Source: Bdellovibrionales bacterium (GTDB lineage: Bacteria > Bdellovibrionota > Bdellovibrionia > Bdellovibrionales > JAMPXM01). From it: a stretch of 64,000 nt of DNA. The notes beneath the pieces are model-generated. The model did not search any database, was not told the DNA's origin, and saw only the letters and a program-made list of their open reading frames with translations. Location: assembly GCA_016713885.1 (NCBI GenBank), contig JADJOF010000005.1, positions 271,918 through 335,917 of the forward strand. Direction: 5' to 3'. The first letter of the stretch is position 1. Each line of letters starts with the position of its first letter. The position numbers and the translations under genes were made by a program. Positions 35,838-45,256 of the stretch are shown here, in pieces.

Positions 35838-36362
35838 TTACTTGCCGTAAACAACGCCGTTCAGCTCAACCCATCCGTCGGGACGACGACCTTTTGGGTC
35901 GTGATGCAACCAGTGAATCAGTCCACCGCCACGGTCCCAGATGTACTGGCCGCCCATCGAAACAGTGTCGCCGACTTTCAGCGGAATGCGCTCGCCCATA
36001 TCCGAGTTGTAAACAGAGAGGAGGGTGCGGCCGTTGGCCAGCGCTACAACCCATTTCTGGTGAGGACGGCCTTGGGTGTCGTCAGGCAAAATCTTCGAGA
36101 CCACGGCGTCATGAACTTCAAGGTAGTTGACACCTTTGCCGCGTTGTTGAGCATCAGCGACATCGCGCTGGCCTTCGGGGACGCTCAGATCGCCACCACC
36201 CGTATCGCGACCGGCGCGGAACTCAGCGCGGGCAGCGTAGGTTTGCTCGAGAACGGACTGGTCGGTCGTGTTTACCGCTGGATTTTCAGCTGTCGCCTCA
36301 CAGGCGAACGAATTCAATCCAAAGCCCAAAACGCAAAGAACGGATAGTGCCAATCTTTTCAC
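35838..36362 (-). CDS. Exported DUF3465-family protein
   Basis: The 174-residue protein has a signal peptide ending NSFACE (Cys may be a lipid anchor or free). The C-terminal half matches DUF3465: VSKILPDDTQGRPHQKWVVAL, a GxTLLSVYNSDMGERIPLKVGDTVSMGG stretch and GLIHWLHHDPKGRRPDGWVELNG with several conserved His and Asp. Members are exported and of unknown function, sometimes near DNA-related genes. A good hairpin terminator follows the stop. It is divergent from the M17 peptidase gene. Confidence 0.85.
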   Translation of the reverse strand: MKRLALSVLCVLGFGLNSFACEATAENPAVNTTDQSVLEQTYAARAEFRAGRDTGGGDLSVPEGQRDVADAQQRGKGVNYLEVHDAVVSKILPDDTQGRPHQKWVVALANGRTLLSVYNSDMGERIPLKVGDTVSMGGQYIWDRGGGLIHWLHHDPKGRRPDGWVELNGVVYGK

Positions 36363-36472
36363 AAAGCCCCCCTCGGAAAAATGACCTTTGCCTTCGGGTT
36401 AGCGAAGCTGCCGCGGTTTGGCAAGGCGCAAATCCTTGTTTGTTGGGCTCTCTCGAGAGAAGCTCGCAGGGT

Positions 36473-38143
36473 ATGAAAAACACAAAGAAAACCTCACGAA
36501 AATCCGACTTGAAAAAGACTACCAAGCGGTCGAGCTCGACCAAAACAGCACCGGTGACGGACCGGCATCTGGGCGCCGTAAACTATGAGCCCAGCGGGTG
36601 GGTTCGAAAACTCTTGCCGGCGGGTTCGCGCGAGCTCAAGCAAAAGAACAGTGTTCTCGTCTTTTTTGTGACCGAGGCACAGCCAAAGAAGGCATTGAAC
36701 TCGATCAAAAAGCTGGTCGGCGCGGGGCTGCCGCGCTTTCAGGAGGCGTCGGTTCTTCAATGGTTGGAGCGTCGAGCCGCCGATGTCTTGACGATACCGA
36801 TGGCTTCAGGCCCCCTGGTGTTGGTGGCGTTTCCAGAAGCAAAGTCAGGGGGGCATTCGCCAGATCCTCTCGAAAAGTCGACCTATGCCCGCGCTCGCGA
36901 TGCGGCTGGGGCGGCCTACACAGCTTATAAAAGTGGCGAGGCGGACAAAATCGTGATCGATTTTGGCGCATCTTCGCGCGATGAAATTTCGGGTTTTTTG
37001 ACCGGACTTGAGATTGCAAGCTACGGGTTTGCGGAGACGATGGGCTATAAAGCACCCGGCAAAAAAAAGCCGGCGCTGTTTGCAAAGTCTTCGGCAGAGT
37101 CGACTCGCGATGTACTGAAGGTGCTGGCGACAGACGCGAGCCGACTTGGGGCGGCGGTCAATCTGGCGCGGCATTTGACGAATCTGCCAGGAGGAACGCT
37201 CACGCCGACGGTTTATGCGGAGTATGCGCGTGAGCTATTCCGTGGGCACGATCATGTGCGTGTCGATGTTTGGGATGAGTCGCGTCTTCGCGCGGAGGGA
37301 TGCGGATTGCATCTCGCTGTTGGTGGAGCGGCCGAGGAACCGCCACGCCTTGTGCATATTTCCTATCGTCCGTCGGAGCGTGGAGCAGAACGCCGTCCTG
37401 TGGCACTTGTCGGCAAGGGCATCACGTTTGACTCCGGCGGTTTGGACTTAAAGCCGAGTTCAGGGATGCGCTTGATGAAAAAAGATATGGGTGGATCGGC
37501 CGCAGCGCTCGCGATCGTGTGGTGGGCTGTTGATGCGGGCCTGCCGCTGGCGCTGGATGTCTATTTGGCGTTGGCCGAAAACGCGGTTTCGAGTCGTTCG
37601 TTTAGACCCGGTGATATTGTGAAGGCTCGAAATGGCCTCGCCATTGAGATTCACAACACCGATGCTGAGGGACGTTTAGTTTTGGCGGATGCGATGGATG
37701 TTGCAGTTTCGGCAAAAGACGACGAGCGCCCCGCGTGTTTGATTGATCTTGCGACATTGACCGGCGCTATTAAAGTTGGCCTCGGGGCCGACATCGCGGG
37801 ACTCTTTACGACAAGTGATGATTTGGGGCGGGAGATTTACGATGCCGGTGTGAAGCGCGGCGACCTCTCATGGCGAATGCCGCTATTCCAACCCTACAAG
37901 TCGGCCCTGCGCTCGCCGTTCGCGGACTACGTGAATGCTGGCGATGGTTTTGGCGGTGCCATTACGGCAGCACTTTTTCTTCAGCTCTTTGCCAAAGACA
38001 TCCCGTGGGCACATCTTGATATTTACGCTTGGAAGGACGCGGCCGCGGGCGCTTGGCTTGAGGGCGGCGGCAGCGGGCAAGGTGTTTTGGCGATGTCGGA
38101 AGTCTTGGGACGTTTGGTATCGGGAAAGTGGGCTGAGGGGTGA
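36473..38143 (+). CDS. pepA: M17-family leucyl aminopeptidase
   Basis: A metal-dependent cytoplasmic exopeptidase. The C-terminal catalytic domain shows VGKGITFDSGGLDLKPS with the Asp and Lys residues, MKKDMGGSAAAL, and NTDAEGRLVLADAM, the M17 signature with metal ligands. It is 556 residues, with a Lys/Ser-rich N-terminal extension (about 1-35) and a divergent N-terminal domain; this extension is unusual compared with E. coli PepA (503 residues). ATG 36473 was chosen since the upstream part of the frame is poor in coding character. The next gene overlaps by 4 nt. Confidence 0.88.
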   Translation: MKNTKKTSRKSDLKKTTKRSSSTKTAPVTDRHLGAVNYEPSGWVRKLLPAGSRELKQKNSVLVFFVTEAQPKKALNSIKKLVGAGLPRFQEASVLQWLERRAADVLTIPMASGPLVLVAFPEAKSGGHSPDPLEKSTYARARDAAGAAYTAYKSGEADKIVIDFGASSRDEISGFLTGLEIASYGFAETMGYKAPGKKKPALFAKSSAESTRDVLKVLATDASRLGAAVNLARHLTNLPGGTLTPTVYAEYARELFRGHDHVRVDVWDESRLRAEGCGLHLAVGGAAEEPPRLVHISYRPSERGAERRPVALVGKGITFDSGGLDLKPSSGMRLMKKDMGGSAAALAIVWWAVDAGLPLALDVYLALAENAVSSRSFRPGDIVKARNGLAIEIHNTDAEGRLVLADAMDVAVSAKDDERPACLIDLATLTGAIKVGLGADIAGLFTTSDDLGREIYDAGVKRGDLSWRMPLFQPYKSALRSPFADYVNAGDGFGGAITAALFLQLFAKDIPWAHLDIYAWKDAAAGAWLEGGGSGQGVLAMSEVLGRLVSGKWAEG

Positions 38144-38556
38144 AGCGCTTTTCGCTTCCGCGCGAGCAGCTTGAGCTTTCGTTTGCGCGAAGTTCAGGAG
38201 CGGGCGGGCAGAATGTGAACAAGGTGAATTCCAAAGTGGAGGCCCGCTGGGATGCGGTGTCTTCTGGATTGCTACCAGATGATGTTCTTCGGCGCTTGAT
38301 GAGTCGCTACAGCAATCGTCTTGATGCCGACGGCCTTTTGATTGTCACAAGCGAGCGGCATCGCGATCGCGAGCGCAACATCGCAGACTGTATTGAAAAA
38401 CTCGAAGAGTGGGTCGAGAGCGTTTGGAAAAAACCAAAGCCACGGATTAAAACCAAGCCGACGAAGGGCTCAAAGCGCCGTCGTGTCGAGGGCAAGCGAC
38501 GCGACAGCGATAAAAAGCGTGAGCGAACCAAGGTGACGGTTGAGGACTGGGATTAG
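38140..38556 (+). CDS. arfB: ArfB/YaeJ-type peptidyl-tRNA hydrolase
   Basis: The 138-residue protein has the release-factor GGQ motif in SSGAGGQNVNKVNSKVEA and a basic, Lys/Arg-rich C-terminal tail (KPRIKTKPTKGSKRRR and on) that in ArfB enters the empty mRNA channel of stalled ribosomes. It should rescue ribosomes on non-stop mRNAs without needing a stop codon. GTG 38140 overlaps the M17 gene stop (GTGA). It is convergent with the phosphoesterase gene, with stops overlapping by 4 nt. Confidence 0.9.
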   Translation: MKRFSLPREQLELSFARSSGAGGQNVNKVNSKVEARWDAVSSGLLPDDVLRRLMSRYSNRLDADGLLIVTSERHRDRERNIADCIEKLEEWVESVWKKPKPRIKTKPTKGSKRRRVEGKRRDSDKKRERTKVTVEDWD

Positions 38557-39341
38557 CCTGCGATTTTATCTGTCGAGGTTTTGTGTGCGAGACGATCGCG
38601 GGCCCAGTTTTCAAGGCGCAATTGGCCGTCTTCAATTGAAACCATCGGTGTGCCCATGAGCCAGCTGCCGCTATTGAAGTAGCGTGCGCCGTTTGGGAGT
38701 TTCACTTCGCCGGCGTGGTGAGTGTGGCCAAAGACGACGGAGTCAAATCCACGTGACGTGAGCTCCATTGCCGCATCAAAAAAGGCAGGATGTTCGCCGG
38801 GAATACCGCGCTGGCTGCCGTCGGCTGATTTTTTCCAAAAGAGTTTTGATTTCAGTTTTTCGAAAGCGATCCACGCTTTGTAGAGGCTTGGGTTTAGTTG
38901 CAGCATCAGGCCTGCGGCCCACGTGAGGAACTCATACAGCTCGGGATTGTTCACAAACGCCGGATCATAGAGATGGCCATGCTCGATGCGAATGCGGCTC
39001 GAGCCGGATGTGACGTTGAGGAACGGAGCCATCTTAAATCCGCCCCAGTCGTTTAAGAAGTTTTCAAGCGCGATGTCGTGATTGCCAATCACGTAGTAGA
39101 CGTTTCGGCCCTGGGCAGTGAAGCTTTTGAGCGCGTGAAAGACCTCGGGAACGTCGCGGGCGATTCGCGTAAATGAGACTTGGGCAATTTCAAAGCCGTC
39201 GCCGTTGATGACGATGTCGTAACCGTTTTTGGCTGACCAACGCAGAAAATCGACCGTCGGTCGCTTGGCCTGAGAAAATGGATTTCCCAAGTGAAGATCG
39301 GACACGATCAGAAGTTTTTCGGAACGAATATCAGTGATCAT
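38553..39341 (-). CDS. LpxH-like UDP-2,3-diacylglucosamine pyrophosphatase / calcineurin-like phosphoesterase
   Basis: All metallophosphoesterase motifs are present: SDLHLG (about 14-19), GDGFE, GNHD (about 91-94), the HGHLYDP region and GHTH (near 216). GDGFE replaces the GDxxE of LpxH, and the length (262) is near the family's 240. LpxH would hydrolyse UDP-diacylglucosamine in lipid A synthesis; a general phosphoesterase is also possible. It overlaps the cNMP-binding gene upstream by 4 nt (ATGA), so the two are translationally coupled. Assignment to LpxH itself is tentative. Confidence 0.75.
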   Translation of the reverse strand: MITDIRSEKLLIVSDLHLGNPFSQAKRPTVDFLRWSAKNGYDIVINGDGFEIAQVSFTRIARDVPEVFHALKSFTAQGRNVYYVIGNHDIALENFLNDWGGFKMAPFLNVTSGSSRIRIEHGHLYDPAFVNNPELYEFLTWAAGLMLQLNPSLYKAWIAFEKLKSKLFWKKSADGSQRGIPGEHPAFFDAAMELTSRGFDSVVFGHTHHAGEVKLPNGARYFNSGSWLMGTPMVSIEDGQLRLENWARDRLAHKTSTDKIAG

Positions 39342-39868
39342 TTCTTCTCGTCACCTGAGGCCGAGAACTCGGCACCGCTCATGATTGCTTTTAGGCTCTC
39401 GATTGACGTTTCACCGCGCGACATCGCCTTCATCAGCGATTCGTTGGTGATGCGAATGCGGCGCGAGAGCGACTGCATGATTTCAAATGCGAACGTGGGG
39501 TCGCGTCGAATTTTAAGGAGAAAGCCACCGGGCTGAATGGCCAAGAGTCTGACCCGCCCAAGCGCGCGTGCTGAGGCGCTGCGGGGAAGAGATTCAAGCA
39601 GAGACATTTCTCCCAGGATCTCGCCGCGTGCAAGTGTGGCGAGTTTCACTTCACCGCGAGGTGTGGGCTTAAAGATCTCGACCGTACCTTCGATGACGAC
39701 GAACATCTCTCGGCTGTCTTCGCCCTCAGTAAAGATGAGATCGCCGGCTTCGAAGGTTCGCACCATTTCAGATGCGAATTTTTCGGGGGCAATATTTTGC
39801 AGTGTCGACGATTGTTCGTAGAGGTGCTGCTTCAATTCGGACTTTAGGTTTTGCTTTAAGGCTGACAT
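39338..39868 (-). CDS. Cyclic-nucleotide-binding domain protein without a DNA-binding domain
   Basis: The 176-residue protein has a single cNMP-binding beta-barrel: FEAGDLIFTEGEDSREMFVVIEGTVEIF and the phosphate-binding cassette GEMSLLESLPRSASARAL (about 90-107). No helix-turn-helix follows, only about 50 helical residues, so it probably senses cAMP or cGMP and controls a protein partner, not promoters. The coupled LpxH-like phosphoesterase gene is the obvious candidate partner. It may respond to the cyclase at 3823. Confidence 0.8.
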   Translation of the reverse strand: MSALKQNLKSELKQHLYEQSSTLQNIAPEKFASEMVRTFEAGDLIFTEGEDSREMFVVIEGTVEIFKPTPRGEVKLATLARGEILGEMSLLESLPRSASARALGRVRLLAIQPGGFLLKIRRDPTFAFEIMQSLSRRIRITNESLMKAMSRGETSIESLKAIMSGAEFSASGDEKK

Positions 39869-39894
39869 CGATCATTTGATCGGAGTTTTGAACC

Positions 39895-41013
39895 TCAAAC
39901 TGGAGCGCCTGCGCGTCGGATCCAATCCTCGGTCGGGCCTTTGAATCGAATGCGTGAGCTGATGCGATCAAGGTGCCTGCTGTAGACAGGATCATAGTAG
40001 TGCTCAAGCAAGGCCTCGACCCAGGGCCAGTGCTCGGCGAAAGCTCCGGATGCTTCAAATCGAAACGAGGCTTCATTGAGCATATCGAGAATCTCGTGAT
40101 GGCGGGCGCCACCGAGGCGCAGCTGAATGCGATCGAGTGCCGCTTTAATTTGCGGTTGCACGTCAGACGTCCACCGGACTGATGGTGTTTCATCGACAAG
40201 TCCGAAAGTGTCTGTGAGATATTCACGTGTTAAACGTTTGGCTCGTTCTGCCCGCGGTCTTTCGATGACGTAGACCGGCGCATTGCTCATCGCTTGAAAG
40301 AGTGAGCTGGGAACTGTGAGTTTGCCAATCGCTCGCGACTCATCTTCGATCCAAATAGTTTCATTTTCGGTTCGAGGTCGAAGTTTGAGCCAGTCGATGC
40401 TCACCTGGTTTTCAAAGTTAATGGGTGTAGGCTGTGGTGTCGGCATCAATCCAAAACTGCTGCCGCGATGGTGTGCTCGAAGTTCAAGATCGACAAACTG
40501 GATCTGCTGTTTCTCGGCGAGTGCCCGAAGAGTCTCTGTTTTGCCGGCGCCAGTAAAGCCAGATAGAATCGCAATCGGCGAGGATTCGGCTCTGGCCGTC
40601 AGCGTTTGACTGAGGAGTGCGCGAATACGCTTAAATCCGCCGCGAACAATGGGAACCACGAGGCCAAGCTGACTCAGTTCTTTTTGCACAAGCTGTGAGC
40701 GCATTCCTCCGCGAAAGCAAAAGACGATGGCATCGGGATGAAGTTTGATGAACGAACTCCAGGCTGCAAGCCGTTTCTCCTTGGTCTCACCGCTGATGAG
40801 TTCGTGACCAAGCGACACGGCGTGTTCGCTTCCCTGTTGCTTGTAGGTGGTGCCGATTGCGGCGCGCTGTTCGTTGTCGAGAAGGGGAAGGTTGACCGCC
40901 GTGGGGAGGGAGCCTTGCTCAAACTCGATCGGCGCTCGCACGTCGATGAGCGGTCTCTCATTTTCGAGCGCATCGAGAATTTCAGAATCGAGAATCAGCT
41001 GCGGAAGTGTCAT
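39895..41013 (-). CDS. selU: tRNA 2-selenouridine synthase SelU (MnmH)
   Basis: The 372-residue protein has a rhodanese domain with the catalytic Cys in VFCFRGGMRS (near residue 98) and a P-loop domain (SGFTGAGKTET, near 155). This fusion is typical of SelU, which exchanges sulfur for selenium at U34 of tRNA using selenophosphate. The selD gene directly upstream overlaps by 4 nt, supplying the donor. Downstream, 26 nt separates it from the cNMP-binding protein gene. Confidence 0.93.
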   Translation of the reverse strand: MTLPQLILDSEILDALENERPLIDVRAPIEFEQGSLPTAVNLPLLDNEQRAAIGTTYKQQGSEHAVSLGHELISGETKEKRLAAWSSFIKLHPDAIVFCFRGGMRSQLVQKELSQLGLVVPIVRGGFKRIRALLSQTLTARAESSPIAILSGFTGAGKTETLRALAEKQQIQFVDLELRAHHRGSSFGLMPTPQPTPINFENQVSIDWLKLRPRTENETIWIEDESRAIGKLTVPSSLFQAMSNAPVYVIERPRAERAKRLTREYLTDTFGLVDETPSVRWTSDVQPQIKAALDRIQLRLGGARHHEILDMLNEASFRFEASGAFAEHWPWVEALLEHYYDPVYSRHLDRISSRIRFKGPTEDWIRRAGAPV

Positions 41014-42059
41014 TGCGTGATCTGAATTCTTGTTTGATGAGTGAGGGCTCTTTCATTGACGCGTCCAATAGGGCGAGCGAAGGGCAGGGCATTGACAACA
41101 GCGTCGGCACTTTCGGGCGCGACCGCGAGGAGCAGTCCGCCACTTGTTTGCGGATCGAAGAGGAGGAGGCGTGCTTCATCGCTGAGAGGCGACCCGATCC
41201 AGTCGACGCTGTCGTCGACGTACTCACGATTTGTTCGATGCGCTTTGGTGAGAAAACCCTGTTTGATCATCTCAAGCGCACCACTCAGGATTGGAATTTG
41301 CGAGAACCGAAACTCAAGGTCGATTCCGCTTGCGCGACCAAGTTGCATCGCGTGTCCAAGAAGGCCAAAACCGGTAAGATCGGTCGCCGCGTGAATAGCA
41401 GAAGTCAGTCCCAAAGGCTCGAGCCAGTCGATCGCGTTGTTGAGCGAGGTCATCGAATCCATCGCTTCTTTGATTTCAAGCTCAGTGACCGCTTCGCGCT
41501 TGAGCGCCGCCGTCAGTGTGCCGGTGCCAAGGCCCTTGGTGAGAATCAAAACATCGCCCGGACGGGCGCCTTGGTTTGACCAGATTTTCGCAGGATGAAC
41601 GAGGCCGCTCACCGAGAGACCAAACTTGAGCGTGTCGTCGTCAATTGAATGTCCGCCAGAAAGCGTTGCGCCTGCTTTTTTGAGTGCGTCGCAAGCGCCT
41701 TGCATCACTTCGGTGATCACTTCGTTTGAAAGTGTGGCGATAGGAAACGCAAGAATTCCAAGTGCTGTGATCGGGCGACCGCCCATCGCATATACGTCGG
41801 AAAGCGCGTTGGTTGCGGCGATGCGGCCAAAGAGGCGCGGCGTATCCACGATCGGGGTGAAGAAGTCAAGCGTGCTGACGAGTGCGAGTTCGGGCGTGAG
41901 CTGATGAACGCTCGCATCGTCGAAGTGTCGACCGTCGATGAGAAGCTCTGGCGGAGCGGGAGGGAACTCCACACCGCCGAGTATTTTACGAAGCTCCTTG
42001 GCTGCGACCTTGGCGGCACAGCCTCCTTTTTGAACAGTCTGAGTGAGACGAATGGACAT
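41010..42059 (-). CDS. selD: Selenophosphate synthase SelD
   Basis: SelD makes selenophosphate from selenide and ATP. The 349-residue protein shows the active-site KGGCAAK with a Cys (not selenocysteine), the following LLIDGRHFDDASV region, GGHSIDDDTLKFGLSVSG, and the C-terminal FDPQTSGGLLLAV ATP-binding motif. Its partner selU overlaps by 4 nt, so selenophosphate is used for tRNA. No selenoprotein genes or selA/selB were seen here. ATG 42059 starts just downstream of the divergent pyrophosphatase promoter region. Confidence 0.93.
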   Translation of the reverse strand: MSIRLTQTVQKGGCAAKVAAKELRKILGGVEFPPAPPELLIDGRHFDDASVHQLTPELALVSTLDFFTPIVDTPRLFGRIAATNALSDVYAMGGRPITALGILAFPIATLSNEVITEVMQGACDALKKAGATLSGGHSIDDDTLKFGLSVSGLVHPAKIWSNQGARPGDVLILTKGLGTGTLTAALKREAVTELEIKEAMDSMTSLNNAIDWLEPLGLTSAIHAATDLTGFGLLGHAMQLGRASGIDLEFRFSQIPILSGALEMIKQGFLTKAHRTNREYVDDSVDWIGSPLSDEARLLLFDPQTSGGLLLAVAPESADAVVNALPFARPIGRVNERALTHQTRIQITQ

Positions 42060-42326
42060 AGAAGCCTCTTAATTCAGCGCGTTACCGTTGTCGAGTATTT
42101 AGGTCGAGCATTTAGAGTTATTAACTTCGCCGTGACAGGCCCGAGGTCGTCGCGTAAACCCAATCGCAATATCAATCCTTTTCAGTATTTCGTCAGCGAC
42201 TTTATGAGGAGTCACTATGCGCGATTTCAGTCTTTCTAAGCGCCTCGGAAGCGGATTCATGCTTGCCATGACCGTGATCCTGGGACTTTTGCCGGCCAAG
42301 CGGCGTTCGCTTCCGAAGCGAGCCTC

Positions 42327-44720
42327 GTGATGCCGGATCTCAGCGTTCCGTTTACAATCGGCGGAACCCAACTCGCAGGAACAACCATCCTGTACTCTGG
42401 CCTCTTGGTCGGCTTCCTTGGGATCGTTTTCGGTCTCATTGAATTCGGTCGAATCAAGGGACTGCCGGCGCATAAGTCGATGTTGGAAGTTTCTGACCTC
42501 ATCTACCAGACCTGCAAAACGTACCTTTTGCAGCAAGGTAAGTTCCTGATGATTCTCGAGCTGTTCATCGGCTCATGCGTTGTCTATTACTTTGGATTCC
42601 TTCAGCACTTCACTGCTGGCAAAGTGGCCCTGATCCTCTTTTGGTCGATCTTGGGTATTTTGGGTTCGTTTGCAGTCGCTTGGTTCGGGATCCGAATCAA
42701 CACGTTTGCAAACTCGCGCACAGCCTTCGCTTCGCTTGCGGGTAAACCGTACCCAGTGATGGATATCCCGCTTCGCGCGGGCATGTCGATCGGCGTTGTT
42801 CTGATCTGCGTTGAGATCATTCTCATGCTCACAATCCTTCTCTTCGTTCCTGCGGAGAGTGCTGGCGCGTGCTTCATCGGTTTTGCGATCGGTGAATCGC
42901 TCGGTGCTTCGGCTCTGCGTATCGCCGGTGGTATCTTCACGAAGATTGCCGATATCGCTTCGGATTTGATGAAGATCGCCTTCAACATTAAAGAAGACGA
43001 TGCTCGTAACCCGGGCGTTATTGCTGACTGTACTGGCGACAATGCCGGTGACTCAGTTGGACCAACCGCCGACGGTTTTGAAACTTACGGCGTAACGGGT
43101 GTTGCTCTCATCACTTTCATCTTGCTCGCCATGGGCACAACGATGAACCCCGATGGTACACATTCGATTGTTCCTGAGCTCACGAACATTCAGCCGACCT
43201 TGATCGTATGGCTCTTCGCCATCCGCATCGTCATGATCGTGACGTCAATTGCGTCGTACTGGATCAATGGCGCCATCTCGCGCTCGCTCTTTGCTGATAA
43301 AGCAAAGTTCAACTTCGAAATTCCGCTCACAACACTGGTGTGGATCACTTCGATCGTGTCGATCATCGTCACGTTCATCGTTTCTCACATGATGCTTGGC
43401 GATCAGTACGGTTCGCTCTGGTGGCGCCTATCGACCATCATTTCGTGCGGTACACTCGGCGCTGCGATCATCCCAGAGCTCACTCGCGTATTTACGTCGG
43501 CCCACAGCCGTCACGTTGAGGAAATCGTCGATGCGAGCCGTGAGGGCGGCGCATCGTTGAACGTCCTTTCTGGCCTTGTTGCCGGCAACTTTGCGGCGTT
43601 CTGGAAGGGGTCTGCGATTGCTGTTTTGATGACTGTTGCGTATATGACTGCCGATCATGCCGATCTTGTGAATCTTATCCCGATGGCTCAGATTCCGAAT
43701 TTCTCGGCTATTCACGCGGTCTTCGCATTCGGTCTGTTGGCGTTTGGTTTCTTGGGTATGGGCCCCGTCACAATCGCGGTCGACTCTTACGGTCCCGTGA
43801 CTGACAACGCGCAGTCTGTTTTTGAGCTCTCGCTCATCGAGACGATCCCTGGAATTAAAGAAGAAGTTAAAAAAGACTTCGGTTTCACTCCTGATTTCCA
43901 TAAGGGCAAAGATCTTCTCGAAGAGAACGACTCGGCTGGTAACACATTCAAAGCAACGGCGAAGCCAGTTTTGATCGCAACTGCTGTGATCGGTGCAACA
44001 ACGATGATCTTCTCGATTATCCTGATGCTCAATCTTCAGCTTTCGCTCCTTGATCCCCAGGTTCTTTTGGGTCTGATCATGGGTGGCGCGGTGATTTACT
44101 GGTTCACCGGCGCATCGATGCAGGCGGTTACGACTGGTGCGTTCCGTGCTGTGACGTACATCAAAGAGACAATGAAGCTCGATGCGAACAGCAAAGCGGC
44201 TTCTAAAGAAGACTCGAACGAAGTCGTCCGTATCTGTACGGTTTATGCCCAGAAAGGTATGTTCAATATCTTCATGGTCATCTTCACGTTCACACTCGGC
44301 TTTGCGTTCTTCTCGCCGAAATTCTTCACGTCGTACCTGATCTCGATCGCTGCATTTGGTTTGTACCAGGCGCTCTTCATGGCGAACGCGGGTGGCGCAT
44401 GGGATAACGCGAAGAAAGTCGTTGAAGTTGAATTGAAAGAAAAAGGTACACCTCTGCATGCGGCGACAGTTGTCGGCGACACAGTTGGCGACCCCTTCAA
44501 AGACACGTCTTCAGTTGCTTTGAACCCGATCATCAAGTTCACAACTCTCTTCGGCCTCTTGGCTGTTGAGATGGCTGTTCAGATGAAAGATGTCGCTCCG
44601 TACATCGCGGTATTCTTCACAGCAATCGGCCTGTTCTTCGTTTACCGTTCATTCTACGGAATGCGTATCCGTTCAGGCGAAGAGTCGACCGCAACGTCGG
44701 CAAAGCCAGTTAAGGCGTAA
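42327..44720 (+). CDS. hppA: Membrane-bound proton-translocating pyrophosphatase HppA
   Basis: HppA pumps H+ (or Na+) using pyrophosphate. The 797-residue protein has about 15 membrane helices, the DNAGDSVGPTADGFETYG acidic motif and the C-terminal VGDTVGDPFKDTSS. GNTFKA near residue 540 carries Lys where K+-dependent enzymes have Ala, so it is probably K+-independent. The likely true start is ATG 42217: a hydrophobic signal-like sequence (MLAMTVILG) is read in another frame, and adding one T to the TTTT at 42287-42290 gives LFAGQAAFASEASLV, a normal signal peptide joined to the enzyme (834 residues). A strong terminator follows. Confidence 0.93.
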   Translation: MMPDLSVPFTIGGTQLAGTTILYSGLLVGFLGIVFGLIEFGRIKGLPAHKSMLEVSDLIYQTCKTYLLQQGKFLMILELFIGSCVVYYFGFLQHFTAGKVALILFWSILGILGSFAVAWFGIRINTFANSRTAFASLAGKPYPVMDIPLRAGMSIGVVLICVEIILMLTILLFVPAESAGACFIGFAIGESLGASALRIAGGIFTKIADIASDLMKIAFNIKEDDARNPGVIADCTGDNAGDSVGPTADGFETYGVTGVALITFILLAMGTTMNPDGTHSIVPELTNIQPTLIVWLFAIRIVMIVTSIASYWINGAISRSLFADKAKFNFEIPLTTLVWITSIVSIIVTFIVSHMMLGDQYGSLWWRLSTIISCGTLGAAIIPELTRVFTSAHSRHVEEIVDASREGGASLNVLSGLVAGNFAAFWKGSAIAVLMTVAYMTADHADLVNLIPMAQIPNFSAIHAVFAFGLLAFGFLGMGPVTIAVDSYGPVTDNAQSVFELSLIETIPGIKEEVKKDFGFTPDFHKGKDLLEENDSAGNTFKATAKPVLIATAVIGATTMIFSIILMLNLQLSLLDPQVLLGLIMGGAVIYWFTGASMQAVTTGAFRAVTYIKETMKLDANSKAASKEDSNEVVRICTVYAQKGMFNIFMVIFTFTLGFAFFSPKFFTSYLISIAAFGLYQALFMANAGGAWDNAKKVVEVELKEKGTPLHAATVVGDTVGDPFKDTSSVALNPIIKFTTLFGLLAVEMAVQMKDVAPYIAVFFTAIGLFFVYRSFYGMRIRSGEESTATSAKPVKA

Positions 44721-44776
44721 GCTTTGCTGGCATCAGGCTCCCGTTAAGACGGCGACCTGAGCCTCAGAAACGAAAG

Positions 44777-44801
44777 ACCCAGGAGCCCGTGGCTCTTGGG
44801 T
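44777..44801 (+). terminator. Intrinsic terminator of hppA
   Basis: ACCCAGGAGCC / GGCTCTTGGGT with loop CGT form an 11-bp stem with one G-T pair, followed by TTTTTTTATTTT. It lies 57 bases past the stop. Confidence 0.93.
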
Positions 44802-44909
44802 TTTTTTATTTTGGATGCGGTCGAGTTTGGAATGGGGGAGGGGATGGCAACGCCAAAACCAGCCGTTGATCCTGTCGATCTTCAAGCGTGTGCGGCGTAG
44901 AATAGAACT

Positions 44910-45227
44910 ATGCCGATCTACGAGTATCGTCCCAAATCTGGTGAGTGTAAGAAGTGCGGCGGGTGCTTTTCTGATCTGCAGAAGATGTCGGATCCGGCAC
45001 ACGTTGAGTGTCCGAACTGCGGTGTCCCCTGTGAGCGGATGATCTCGGTCCCGATGGCCCCATCGATTCGCGGTGCTGAATTTAAAGCAGCCGAGAACTC
45101 AGAGAAACGAGGCCGGTCAGTTGCGGCAGCCAAAGCGGATCTTAAGAAAAGCAGGGCTTCGGGGCACGGTCACAACTGCGCACTCTATGGATGCTTTGGC
45201 GGTAAGGGCTCTGACAAAGCCAGGTAG
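44910..45227 (+). CDS. FmdB-type zinc-ribbon protein
   Basis: The 105-residue protein starts MPIYEYRP and has two CxxC pairs (CKKCG, CPNCG) with LQKMSDPAHVECP between them, the FmdB/putative regulatory zinc-ribbon pattern. The C-terminal half is Lys/Ala-rich with an unusual extra CxxxxC (CALYGCFG). FmdB was named as a formamidase-associated regulator, but most copies have no proven role. It follows the hppA terminator, so it has its own promoter. Confidence 0.8.
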   Translation: MPIYEYRPKSGECKKCGGCFSDLQKMSDPAHVECPNCGVPCERMISVPMAPSIRGAEFKAAENSEKRGRSVAAAKADLKKSRASGHGHNCALYGCFGGKGSDKAR

Positions 45228-45256
45228 TTTTCTGCGATCGGCGGATTCTCAAAGTT

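Noticed and set aside
42217..42330. Separate small protein before hppA
   Set aside because: The 36-codon frame is better explained as the shifted N-terminus of hppA.
43428..44459. 343-codon minus-strand frame inside hppA
   Set aside because: The plus strand encodes an unambiguous pyrophosphatase; the reverse frame is Arg/His/Asp-rich without domain, a shadow.
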